A stretch of 64,000 nt of DNA from Halomonas stenophila (GTDB taxonomy: Bacteria > Pseudomonadota > Gammaproteobacteria > Pseudomonadales > Halomonadaceae): contig NZ_JACHXR010000002.1 in the NCBI RefSeq assembly GCF_014192275.1, forward strand, positions 331,680-395,679. The letters run 5' to 3'. Below are positions 1-11,799 of this stretch, piece by piece. Every line of letters starts with the position of its first letter. Positions within the stretch are counted from its first letter, which is position 1. The translations under genes and the position numbers were made by a program. The notes beneath the pieces are model-generated. The model saw only the letters and a list, made by a program, of their open reading frames with translations, had not been told where the DNA came from and made no database searches.

Positions 1-32
1 CAGCTTCCAGCTTCCAGCTCGCGCGCAGCGCG

Positions 33-33
<1 letters not shown>
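1..33. repeat. Heptamer plus GC-hairpin intergenic element, truncated by window edge
   Basis: On the minus strand, directly after the kinase gene, a GC hairpin (GCGCG-CAG-CGCGC at 21-33) is followed by units GAGCTGG, AAGCTGG, AAGCTG with a strict period of 7. The hairpin touches the kinase stop codon (33-35). The layout matches the element at 61287-61419. The element runs off the left edge, so its full length is unknown. Confidence 0.6.
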
Positions 34-3983
<3,950 letters not shown>

Positions 3984-4051
3984 GGGGTATCTCCCTCGGG
4001 TTCCCGCCCATTCTAGGGCAAGGCGGGGGGCGACGGCAGGGGCGGGGTGGG

Positions 4052-4567
4052 TCAGGCGTCGCGACAGACCGCCTGGAGCAGCGGGTCACCGGCCGCGAGC
4101 CGACGCAGCGCCTCGGTGCGGGGGCGACGCGGTTCATCGGCCAGCGGCACCAGCTCCCGGGCGCTGCAGTTCAACAGATAGGCCTGGTGCTGTACCCGGT
4201 CGGCATTGGCCATCTCGAAGCGATAGAGGATGAACTCGACCAGCGGCTGGTCGTTGGTCCGGGAGCGCACCAGGTTGTCCCGATCCACCACGGTGAAGCC
4301 CGAGGTCAGCGGCACCAGATAGGTCCAGGGGCGCCACAAGACCGGGGTCTGCTCGGTGCTCACCAGCCGGGTGGAAGCGGGGAGCTGGGCGCGCTTGTGC
4401 TCGAACCAGGCGTACTCGTGGTTGATCTGGTAGCCCAGCATGCCCAGCCCCGCGCAGACCGGGACGATCCAGCGGGGCAGGCGCTGGCGGCTGAGCATGC
4501 GCAGCAGCAGGCCGATGCCGGCGGCGCCGAGGCCGGCGAAGGCCGCCGCAATCAAGTGCCATATCAT
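4052..4567 (-). CDS. Conserved hypothetical membrane-anchored protein
   Basis: A 171-residue protein of unknown function. Two hydrophobic helices lie near residues 5-22 and 33-48, followed by a soluble, probably periplasmic domain of about 120 residues that contains PWTYLVPLTSGFTVVD and two cysteines (in LLNCSARELV and AVCRDA). It lies between the kinase and the symporter on the same strand, with about 70 bases before the kinase and about 90 after the symporter. I do not recognise a named family, and no catalytic motif is visible. Its position suggests co-regulation with the transport genes, but that is inference. Confidence 0.7.
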   Translation of the reverse strand: MIWHLIAAAFAGLGAAGIGLLLRMLSRQRLPRWIVPVCAGLGMLGYQINHEYAWFEHKRAQLPASTRLVSTEQTPVLWRPWTYLVPLTSGFTVVDRDNLVRSRTNDQPLVEFILYRFEMANADRVQHQAYLLNCSARELVPLADEPRRPRTEALRRLAAGDPLLQAVCRDA

Positions 4568-4660
4568 AGGACAGCTTCCTGACAGCAGTCGGGCTTCCCG
4601 AGGGAAGCCCGACGAAGGGTTGGGGCCGGCGCCGCGGAGGCGCCGGTTCGGGATTATGGC

Positions 4661-6427
4661 TCAGTGGTCGACCGCCATGCCAGCACCCTTGGGATAGCGG
4701 ACGCTCTCCACCAGGTCCTGGATTTCCTGCGGCGGTGCCGCGGTCGCCTTGGAGACCGAGAAGGCCACGGCGAAGTTGATGATCGCGCCCACGGCGCCGA
4801 TGGACAGCGGCGAGATGCCCAGCACCCAGTTCTCGGGGACGTCCGCCAGGTTGTTGGTTCCGGGGATGAAGAGCCAGCCCTTGTAGACGAAGATGTAGAC
4901 CAGGGTGAAGGCCAGGCCGGTGAGCATGCCGGCGATTGCGCCCTTGTTGTTCACGCGCTTGGAGAAGATCCCCATCATCAGCGCCGGGAACAGCGAGGCC
5001 GCGGCGATGCCGAAGGCCAGGGCCACCACCTGGGCCGCGAAGCCCGGGGGATTGGCGCCGAGGTAGGTGGCCACGACGATCGCCACCGACATCGAGATCC
5101 GCGCCGCCAGCAGTTCGCCCTTCTCGGAGATGCTGGGATTGATCGAGCCCTTGATCAGGTCATGACTGATGGCCGAGGAGATCGCCAGCAACAGCCCGGC
5201 TGCCGTCGATAGCGCCGCCGCCAGGCCCCCCGCGGCGATCAGGCCGATGACCCAGCCGGGCAGGTTGGCGATCTCCGGGTTGGCCAGCACCAGGATGTCC
5301 CGGTTGACCTCCAGCTCGTTGCCGGACCAGCCACGCTGCTCGGCCGTCGGCGCGAACGCCTCGGTGTCGTTGTAGAGCTGGATGCGCCCGTCGTCGTTCT
5401 TGTCCTCGTACTGGATCAGCCCGGTGACCTCCCACTCGCGCACCCAGTTCGGACGCTCGTCGTACTGGATGGGCTCGGCCGTCGGGCCGTCGGGGTAGAT
5501 GGTGGTCATCAGGTTCAGGCGTGCCATGGAGGCCACGGCCGGAGCGGTCAGGTACAGCAGGGCGATGAAGACCAGGGCCCAGCCGGCGGACCAGCGTGCA
5601 TCGGCGACCTTGGGCACGGTGAAGAAGCGGATGATGACGTGGGGCAGGCCCGCGGTGCCGATCATCAGCGACAGGGTGAACAGCACCATGTTGAGCTTGT
5701 TGTCCACGTCGGCCGTGTACTCGTTGAAGCCGAGCTCGGTGATGACCTCGTTGAGCTTGGTCAGCAGCGGCATGCCCGAGGCGTCGTGCTCGGAGAAGAG
5801 TCCCAGCGGCGGCAGCGGGTTGCCGGTCAGCTCCAGCGAGATGAACACCGCCGGGATGGTGTAGGCCGTGATCAGCACGCAGTACTGGGCGACCTGGGTG
5901 TAGGTGATGCCCTTCATGCCCCCCAGTACCGAGTAGAAGAACACCACGATGGCGGCGATGATCAGGCCCATGGTGGCGTCGACTTCCAGGAAGCGCGAGA
6001 AGGCCACGCCGGCACCGGCCATCTGGCCGATGACGTAGGTCACCGAGGCGACGATCAGGCAGATCACGGCGACCAGGCGAGCGTTCTTGCTGTAGAAGCG
6101 ATCCCCGATGAATTCCGGCACCGTGAACTTGCCGAACTTGCGCAGGTAGGGGGCCAGCAGGGTGGCCAGCAGGACGTAGCCGCCGGTCCAGCCCATCAGG
6201 AAGGTGGAGTTGGCATAGCCGCCGGCGGCGATCAGGCCGGCCATGGAGATGAAGGACGCCGCCGACATCCAGTCGGCGCCGATGGCCATGCCGTTGGTGA
6301 TGGGATGCACGCCGCCGCCGGCGACATAGAAGTCTTTCGTCGAACCGGCCTTCGCCCAGATGGCGATGCCGATATAGAGGGCGAAGGAGGCGCCCACGAA
6401 GAGGACGTTGATCGCGAATTGACTCAT
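4661..6427 (-). CDS. Sodium:solute symporter large subunit, VC_2705 subfamily (probable acetate/organic acid uptake)
   Basis: A 588-residue SSS-family transporter with about 13 membrane helices; the N-terminal motif GGGVHPITNGMAIGADW and the following MSAASF segment are typical. A hydrophilic insert near residues 310-370 (acidic, with DDGRIQLYND) characterises this subfamily compared with shorter ActP proteins. It starts 6 bases after the stop of a DUF4212 small-subunit gene, the normal partner of VC_2705-type symporters. It would import a small carboxylate with sodium across the inner membrane. Acetate is the likely substrate because a CrbS-like sensor is adjacent, but the substrate cannot be read from sequence. 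Confidence 0.88.
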   Translation of the reverse strand: MSQFAINVLFVGASFALYIGIAIWAKAGSTKDFYVAGGGVHPITNGMAIGADWMSAASFISMAGLIAAGGYANSTFLMGWTGGYVLLATLLAPYLRKFGKFTVPEFIGDRFYSKNARLVAVICLIVASVTYVIGQMAGAGVAFSRFLEVDATMGLIIAAIVVFFYSVLGGMKGITYTQVAQYCVLITAYTIPAVFISLELTGNPLPPLGLFSEHDASGMPLLTKLNEVITELGFNEYTADVDNKLNMVLFTLSLMIGTAGLPHVIIRFFTVPKVADARWSAGWALVFIALLYLTAPAVASMARLNLMTTIYPDGPTAEPIQYDERPNWVREWEVTGLIQYEDKNDDGRIQLYNDTEAFAPTAEQRGWSGNELEVNRDILVLANPEIANLPGWVIGLIAAGGLAAALSTAAGLLLAISSAISHDLIKGSINPSISEKGELLAARISMSVAIVVATYLGANPPGFAAQVVALAFGIAAASLFPALMMGIFSKRVNNKGAIAGMLTGLAFTLVYIFVYKGWLFIPGTNNLADVPENWVLGISPLSIGAVGAIINFAVAFSVSKATAAPPQEIQDLVESVRYPKGAGMAVDH

Positions 6428-6433
6428 GCTGGC

Positions 6434-6694
6434 TTACTCCCCAAGCCCGAACTTTTTATCCAGCCGGTTCATCTTCCACGCGTAGAAGAAGATGATGCCG
6501 ATGAAGGTCAGGATCGATCCCTGCTGCGCGAACCAGAAGCCCAGGTCGGTGCCGCCGACGGGGATGCTCGCGAGCAGCGGGCGCAGCAGGATGGCGAAGC
6601 CGTAGGACACCAGCGCCCAGACGACCAGACAGCCGGCGATGAGGCGGAGGTTGGCCGCCCAGTAGGCTTCGGCATTGGATTTCTCATCTGCCAT
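6434..6694 (-). CDS. DUF4212 sodium:solute symporter small subunit
   Basis: An 86-residue protein with two membrane helices (near residues 17-37 and 54-72) and the family signature AYWAANLRLI, followed by FWFAQQGSI. Proteins of this family accompany VC_2705-type symporters as a small partner subunit. The start at 6694 is chosen because GGAGAG lies 9 bases upstream; an in-frame ATG five codons earlier has no ribosome-binding site. It is the first gene of the two-gene transport operon, and its promoter must lie in the upstream AT-rich intergenic region. Confidence 0.88.
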   Translation of the reverse strand: MADEKSNAEAYWAANLRLIAGCLVVWALVSYGFAILLRPLLASIPVGGTDLGFWFAQQGSILTFIGIIFFYAWKMNRLDKKFGLGE

Positions 6695-7357
6695 GGTGTT
6701 GCTCTCCACTTGTTGTTGGGGGGTGGGAAGTTGTCCCGAGCGTTCGCATGACTCAGCCGGGCAATCGCGCGTGGACAGTCATTCAGCCCGCGATGATCCG
6801 GGCCGCCGGGGTGCCGGGGGGCGCAACGGGCCTGGAGGAGGTTGGCAATGAGGACATGGTTTCCTCCCTTACCTGGTGACAGGACCTGGGTCGTCCGCGC
6901 TTTGGGTTTAGGTGGGCTGTCGACGCGCGATTGCCCTGCACGACTCATCGCTAATGCTGGTCAATAAAGCGGAAAAATAAATCCCAGACTTTGGTATCAT
7001 GAGGAGAAAACGATTTAAAAGGTTTTGGTAGATTCCTTTGAAATCATTATATTGAATTTAATTGTGAGGTTTTTGTTTCCGGTGTCCCTTCAGTGTATAG
7101 GACGATTGTCTATGGGGTGTCGAATTGAACTTTCGTCGAAACGCGGGGCGAATAGTACCAAGGTATAACGCCTCGGTGAGAGGAGATGGCAATACTCGGG
7201 AGCCACATAGAACCATGGTCTAGATACTGGACCCGATCCCGACTTTGCTACCCTGATCCTGTCACCTGTCGTGCAACGGCTTACCTCTCGGCGCCCCTGG
7301 CCCGCGGTGGGGAGTTCCCGGCAGACGATGCCCGTTTCCCGACACGAGGTCCTCGCC
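6695..7357. other. Long divergent intergenic region with an AT-rich core
   Basis: This 663-base gap separates the divergent symporter operon (minus) and CBS/nucleotidyltransferase gene (plus). The stretch from about 6955 to 7150 is strikingly AT-rich (TTTAAAAGG, ATTATATTGAATTTAATT) in an otherwise GC-rich window. It very likely carries both promoters and regulator sites, but I cannot assign a confident -35/-10 pair. The 6720-6950 part is GC-rich, and its ORFs are not convincing. Confidence 0.5.
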
Positions 7358-9181
7358 ATGGTCGATGTCGATCTCTCTCAGCCGCCGTTCAGCTTTCTCG
7401 ACGAGGCGGGGCGAGAGCGGGTCCGTGGCGGTATCGACCTCGCCTACTTCGATCGCGACGAGATCATCCTCGAGACCGGCCAGCCCGGCGAGTACGTCTT
7501 CCTCATCCACAAGGGCGAGGTGGCGGAACTCGATACCACCCAGCCCGGTGCCCGGGAACGGATCGGCCACTACACCGCCGGCGATCTCTTCGGGGCCATC
7601 AGCATCCTCAACGGCACGAGCCGCTATCGCTTCCGGGCCGAGCAGGAGAGCCTCTGCTACCTGCTGCCCAAGGCGCTGTTCCTCAAGCTCTGCGACGACT
7701 ATCCGGCGTTCGCCGAGTTCTTCCGCCAGACCCTGGCCCACAAGACCCGCCTGCTGACCGAGCAGCGCGCCGCCGGCGGGGTGACCATGGCCGGCTTCAT
7801 GCTCGCCAGGGTCGACGAGTGCATGCGCGAGCCGCTCTGCGTGGGCCCCCGGGCGACCATCGCCGAGGCGGTGACCACCCTCCACGACAGCCATGCCGAC
7901 AGCCTGCTGGTCGAGGGCGAGCAGGGCCCGGGGATGATCACCAAGACCGACCTGCTCAACGCCCTGGTCCTCGAGGGACTGCCCCAGGACAGCCCGGTGC
8001 AGTCGGTGGCGCACTTCGCGCTGGTCACGGTGACGCCGGGCCAGTACCTCTTCCAAGTGCTGGTACTGATGACCCGGCACCAGGTGGAGCGGGTGGTGGT
8101 CACCGAGGGCCAGGCCGCGGTGGGCGTGGTGGAGCTGACCGATGTGCTCAGCTACTTCTCCAGTCGCAGTTACGTGGTCAGCCTGCAGGTCGAGCAGGCG
8201 GACAGCCTGGCGGCGCTGTCCGCCGCCAGCCGACGCACCCCGGAGCTGGTCCGCGCGCTGATGGCCCAGGGCGTCAAGCTGCGCTTCGCCATGGGCCTGC
8301 TGGCGGCCCTCAACGGTCGGATCATCAACAAGGCCTGGGGCTTTCTGATCGAGGCGCGTTACCACCGCGACAGCTGCCTGATGGTGATGGGCAGCGAGGG
8401 ACGCGGTGAGCAGATCCTCAAGACCGACCAGGACAATGGCCTGATCCTCGACGATGCCCTGGACTGGCCCGACTGTGCCGAACAGATGCAGCGACTCACC
8501 GAGACCCTCTTCGAGCTGGGCTACCCGCCCTGTCCGGGCAACATCATGGTCTCCAATCCCGACTGGGTGGGCACCGAGAGCCAGTGGAAGCGGCGCATCG
8601 CCCGGTGGGTGGAGAAGCGGGACGGGGACAGCCTGATGAAGCTGGCCATCGTGCTCGACGCCCATGCCGTGGCCGGCAATCCGTCGCTGCTGGAGCGCCT
8701 GCGCGAGGCCCTGTTTCGCCTGTGTGCCGGCGACCAGCTGCTGTTGTCCTACTTCGCGCGGCCGGCACTGCACTTCGCCACGCCCTTGACCCTGTTCGGC
8801 TCGCTCAAGAAGCCCCAGCACGGCATCGACATCAAGAAGGGCGGGATCTTTCCCATCGTCCACGGGGTCCGCGTCATGGCCCTCGAGCGACGCATCGCCG
8901 TGACCTCGACCCTGGATCGGCTGGACGCCCTGGTGGCGGACGGGCGCCTGGAGGCGCGCTTCGCCGAGGACCTGGAGGAGGCCCTGTCGCTGTTCACCGA
9001 GCTGCGGCTCAAGCAGCAGCTGGCGCGGCTCGACGGGGAGGGGGCGCAGGACGGCGAGCCCGACCGGGTGGTGGTCCAGGAGCTGTCCTCCCTGGAGCGC
9101 GACCTGCTCCGCGAGGCGCTGCACATCGTCAAGGACTTCAAGCAGCACCTGTCGCACCACTTCCACCTCGAGTACGCGTAA
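7358..9181 (+). CDS. Cyclic nucleotide-binding / CBS / DUF294 nucleotidyltransferase protein
   Basis: A 607-residue soluble regulator-like protein. A cNMP-binding-like beta barrel occupies about residues 15-130 (GEYVFLIHKGEVAEL), two CBS motifs about 145-265, and a DUF294 nucleotidyltransferase domain follows with MGSEGRGEQ and the acidic pair in KTDQDNGL, then a helical C-terminal domain. The relatives resemble a GlnD-type transferase head, but target and ligand are unknown. ATG 7358 is preferred because GAGG lies 8-11 bases upstream; earlier in-frame ATGs at 7271 and 7328 are possible. It sits divergent from the symporter and is followed 40 bases later by the exonuclease-like gene, the usual arrangement around this transporter family. 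Confidence 0.85.
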   Translation: MVDVDLSQPPFSFLDEAGRERVRGGIDLAYFDRDEIILETGQPGEYVFLIHKGEVAELDTTQPGARERIGHYTAGDLFGAISILNGTSRYRFRAEQESLCYLLPKALFLKLCDDYPAFAEFFRQTLAHKTRLLTEQRAAGGVTMAGFMLARVDECMREPLCVGPRATIAEAVTTLHDSHADSLLVEGEQGPGMITKTDLLNALVLEGLPQDSPVQSVAHFALVTVTPGQYLFQVLVLMTRHQVERVVVTEGQAAVGVVELTDVLSYFSSRSYVVSLQVEQADSLAALSAASRRTPELVRALMAQGVKLRFAMGLLAALNGRIINKAWGFLIEARYHRDSCLMVMGSEGRGEQILKTDQDNGLILDDALDWPDCAEQMQRLTETLFELGYPPCPGNIMVSNPDWVGTESQWKRRIARWVEKRDGDSLMKLAIVLDAHAVAGNPSLLERLREALFRLCAGDQLLLSYFARPALHFATPLTLFGSLKKPQHGIDIKKGGIFPIVHGVRVMALERRIAVTSTLDRLDALVADGRLEARFAEDLEEALSLFTELRLKQQLARLDGEGAQDGEPDRVVVQELSSLERDLLREALHIVKDFKQHLSHHFHLEYA

Positions 9182-9221
9182 GGCCCGGCCCGGTGGTCAG
9201 CAACAACACAGGAGTGCATTC

Positions 9222-9848
9222 ATGCTCAGGACATGGCGACGGGTGACCGACCGCCGGCGACACGCTCATGGCCGCTACGGCTGGCTCTTTCATCCCTATA
9301 CCGGCGACGAGCTGGTGGCCCTCGGCTGCCAGACCACCGGGGCCAACGCCCGGACCGCCGAGCCGGTGGCCATCGCCGCCGTGCGCCTGCGGCGCGAGCG
9401 GGTGCTTACCAGCGAGTCCCTCGACCTCCGCCTGGAGCGTCCGGCCAGCCTGGACGGTGGCGCCATCTGCCGGCATGGCCTGCGGGGGATCGACCTGGAC
9501 GATGGCGAGAGTATCGACGAGGTCCTGGCACAGCTGCTGGATTTCGTCGGCAACCGGCCCCTGGTGGGCTGGCGGCTGGATTTCGAGCTGGCCCTGCTCA
9601 ATCGCTACCTGCGCCCGCGCTTCGGCTTCGACCTGCCCAACGCCGGCATCGACGTGGCGCAGGTGTACCAGCGCCGCCAGCGACACCACCATCCCCAGCT
9701 CGACACCCCGCCGCGCTTCGAGCAGGTCGCCGAACGCCTCGGCGTGCCCCTGATGGGGCGCCATAGCGCCCTGGGGGTGGCGGTGACCACCGCCCTGATG
9801 CATCTGCACCTGGCCCGGGAGGGCCAGCCACCGCGGCTGATGTCCTGA
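9222..9848 (+). CDS. 3'-5' exonuclease-like protein (DEDDh fold) with degenerate catalytic site
   Basis: A 208-residue protein related to the DnaQ/epsilon exonuclease fold. Motif I, normally D-x-E-T-T-G, reads GCQTTG here (Gly35, Gln37). The motif III region reads HSALGV, so the expected Asp five residues after His181 is Val186. Motif II retains an acidic residue in GWRLDFELALLNRYL. Loss of three metal-binding acids suggests that it is not an active nuclease. It lies just downstream of the cNMP/CBS/DUF294 gene and is probably co-transcribed. The reading frame is intact and well coded, so a retained non-catalytic role is plausible. Fold assignment is firm; inactivity is inference. Confidence 0.8.
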   Translation: MLRTWRRVTDRRRHAHGRYGWLFHPYTGDELVALGCQTTGANARTAEPVAIAAVRLRRERVLTSESLDLRLERPASLDGGAICRHGLRGIDLDDGESIDEVLAQLLDFVGNRPLVGWRLDFELALLNRYLRPRFGFDLPNAGIDVAQVYQRRQRHHHPQLDTPPRFEQVAERLGVPLMGRHSALGVAVTTALMHLHLAREGQPPRLMS

Positions 9849-9862
9849 GGGGCCCGGTCGGC

Positions 9863-9883
9863 GGGCCTGGCTTCGCCAGCCCC
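9863..9883. terminator. Possible hairpin after the exonuclease-like gene
   Basis: CTGGC-TTC-GCCAG, extended outward by GGG/CCC with one mismatch, lies between the exonuclease-like gene and ttcA. No T-run follows. It may be a weak terminator or a lone copy of the small TTC-loop hairpins found in other intergenic regions. Confidence 0.35.
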
Positions 9884-9942
9884 CGGGGAGGATGGTAGGA
9901 TAGGCGCCCGTCCCCCGCAGATGCCCTGGCAGCGCCGTGACC

Positions 9943-10854
9943 ATGCAAGATGCCGTGATGTTCGACCCCCGTCCCGCCGAGGATACCCCCTCCGAGCCTT
10001 GCGCCGACGGCGCCGAGCGCCGTGCCGCCCAGGCCAGGCGCGAGTTCAACAAGCTGCAGAAGCGGCTGCGGCGCCAGGTGGGCAACGCCATCATCGACTA
10101 CGACATGATCCGCGAGGGGGACAAGGTGATGGTCTGCCTGTCCGGTGGCAAGGACAGCTACACCATGCTGGAGATCCTGCGCAGCCTGCAGCGCAATGCC
10201 CCGGTCGACTTCTCGCTGGTGGCGGTGAACCTGGACCAGAAGCAGCCGGGCTTTCCCGAGCATGTGCTGCCGGCCTACCTGGACGGCATCGGCGTCGACT
10301 ACCACATCCTCGAGCGCGACACCTACTCGGTGGTCAAGGAGAAGACCCCGGAAGGCAAGACGACCTGCGCGCTGTGCTCGCGGCTGCGGCGCGGCTCCCT
10401 GTACGGCTATGCCGAGGAGATCGGCGCCACCAAGATCGCCCTGGGCCACCATCGCGAGGACATCCTCGAGACGCTGTTCCTCAATCTGTTCTTCGGCGGC
10501 AGCCTCAAGTCGATGCCGCCCAAGCTGCTCTCCGACGACGGCAGGAACATCGTCATCCGTCCGCTGGCCTACTGCCGCGAGGCGGACATCGCCGAGTTCT
10601 CGCGCCGCATGGACTTCCCGATCATCCCCTGCAACCTCTGCGGCTCGCAGCCCAACCTGCAGCGCCAGGTGGTCAAGGAGATGCTCGCCGAGTGGGAGGC
10701 CAGGCACCCGGGGCGGCTCGAGAGCATGTTCAAGGCCGTGACCAACGTGGCGCCGTCCCAGTTGGCCGACCGTGAGCTGTTCGACTTCGCCGGCCTCGAG
10801 GACAGGCAGGCGAAGATGCTGGCCGATCGCATCGAGCTCCATCAGCAGTCGTAG
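9943..10854 (+). CDS. ttcA: tRNA 2-thiocytidine(32) synthetase TtcA
   Basis: A 303-residue cytoplasmic enzyme that thiolates C32 of certain tRNAs using ATP and an iron-sulfur cluster. The PP-loop SGGKDS is at residues 67-72, the CxxC pair of TTCALCS is near 142-145, and a third Cys is in [10 protein letters not shown]. Length and motifs match the family. ATG 9943 is used; a GTG at 9937 is in frame and neither has a strong ribosome-binding site. It is convergent with anr, as ttcA often is next to fnr/anr genes in gammaproteobacteria. Confidence 0.93.
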   Translation: MQDAVMFDPRPAEDTPSEPCADGAERRAAQARREFNKLQKRLRRQVGNAIIDYDMIREGDKVMVCLSGGKDSYTMLEILRSLQRNAPVDFSLVAVNLDQKQPGFPEHVLPAYLDGIGVDYHILERDTYSVVKEKTPEGKTTCALCSRLRRGSLYGYAEEIGATKIALGHHREDILETLFLNLFFGGSLKSMPPKLLSDDGRNIVIRPLAYCREADIAEFSRRMDFPIIPCNLCGSQPNLQRQVVKEMLAEWEARHPGRLESMFKAVTNVAPSQLADRELFDFAGLEDRQAKMLADRIELHQQS

Positions 10855-10965
10855 CGACAAGACGCGGCTTCGCCGCTTGAAGAACAGCGCTTCGCGCCTC
10901 GAAGAGGGAAAAAGGATAGTCTGGCTTCCCTCTTCCCTCTTCCCTCTTCCCTCTTCCCTCTCGTG
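10855..10965. repeat. Intergenic hairpin plus heptamer repeat element
   Basis: It fills the whole gap between the convergent ttcA and anr. Two mini-hairpins with a TTC loop (GCGGC-TTC-GCCGC at 10864-10876 and GCGC-TTC-GCGC at 10887-10897) precede GAAGAGGGAA (10901-10910), which can pair with the inverse copies in five tandem CTTCCCT units (10925-10959). The order matches the element at 36240-36308. It may also act as a bidirectional terminator. Confidence 0.8.
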
Positions 10966-11709
10966 TCAGCGGCAGCCTTCTTCCTCGGCCACCTCGATCA
11001 GGGCGTCCAGGTCGAGGATGTGGACCTCGCGACCGGAGACGGCCACCAGGCCCTGCTGCTGGAAGCGGCCGAGGATGCGGCTGACGGTCTCCACGGCCAG
11101 GCCCAGGTAGTTGCCGATGTCCGCCCGGGGCATGGAGAGCCGGAAGCTGTAGGCCGAGTAGCCCCGTCGGCGGAAGCGGTCGGAGAGGCTGGTGAAGAAG
11201 GTCGCCAGGCGCTGGTCGGCGGTCTTGCGCGACAGCAGGCGCATCATGCGGCGATCGTCGCGCATCTCCTTGCTCATGCTGCGGTAGAGCTGGGTGCGCA
11301 GCTCCGGCAACTTCGCGGAGAGGGCATCGAGCCGGTCGAAGGGGATCTCGCAGACGGTGGTGGTCTCGAGCGCCACCACCGAGCCCGGATAGGTTTCCTC
11401 GTCGATGCCGTCGAGGCCCACCAGTTCGCTGGGCAGGTAGAAGTTGGTCAGCTGGTCGTCACCGCTGCCCCCGGTGGTGACCTGCTTGAGACTCCCGGAG
11501 CGCACGGCATAGACACTGGTGAAGGGACTGCCCTGGCGAAACAGCGATTCGCCCTTCTTCAAGGGAGCGCGGCGGCGAATGATCGCATCGAACTGATCCA
11601 TGTCCTCGAGTTCGAGGGCCAGTGGCAGGCACAGCGAACTCAGGCTGCAGGTCTGGCAGCGGGTCTCTTGCAAGAGGGAGCGTCGCCGGCCGGCGGCGGT
11701 GTCAGGCAT
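10966..11709 (-). CDS. anr: Oxygen-sensing CRP/FNR-family regulator Anr
   Basis: A 247-residue transcription factor. Cys18, Cys21, Cys27 and Cys120 match the four ligands of the oxygen-labile 4Fe-4S cluster of FNR. A cNMP-like beta roll follows, then a helix-turn-helix with recognition helix ETVSRI, carrying the Glu, Ser and Arg that read TTGAT half-sites. The start at 11709 is chosen for its strong AAGGAGG 7 bases upstream; an in-frame ATG 20 codons earlier lacks one. It should activate the adjacent ccoNOQP genes at low oxygen, and candidate Anr boxes occur at 21657-21670 and 12816-12829. Confidence 0.95.
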   Translation of the reverse strand: MPDTAAGRRRSLLQETRCQTCSLSSLCLPLALELEDMDQFDAIIRRRAPLKKGESLFRQGSPFTSVYAVRSGSLKQVTTGGSGDDQLTNFYLPSELVGLDGIDEETYPGSVVALETTTVCEIPFDRLDALSAKLPELRTQLYRSMSKEMRDDRRMMRLLSRKTADQRLATFFTSLSDRFRRRGYSAYSFRLSMPRADIGNYLGLAVETVSRILGRFQQQGLVAVSGREVHILDLDALIEVAEEEGCR

Positions 11710-11799
11710 GCTGTCCTCCTTGATGTAGGGCATATGCCACATTATGGCGGATGGGCATCGGCTCAGCATAGTGCTCCTTAGGGCGGATCCGTCGCCGCA

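Noticed and set aside
7063..7067. TGTGA half-site suggesting CRP control of the symporter region
   Set aside because: No matching TCACA half is found at the required distance.
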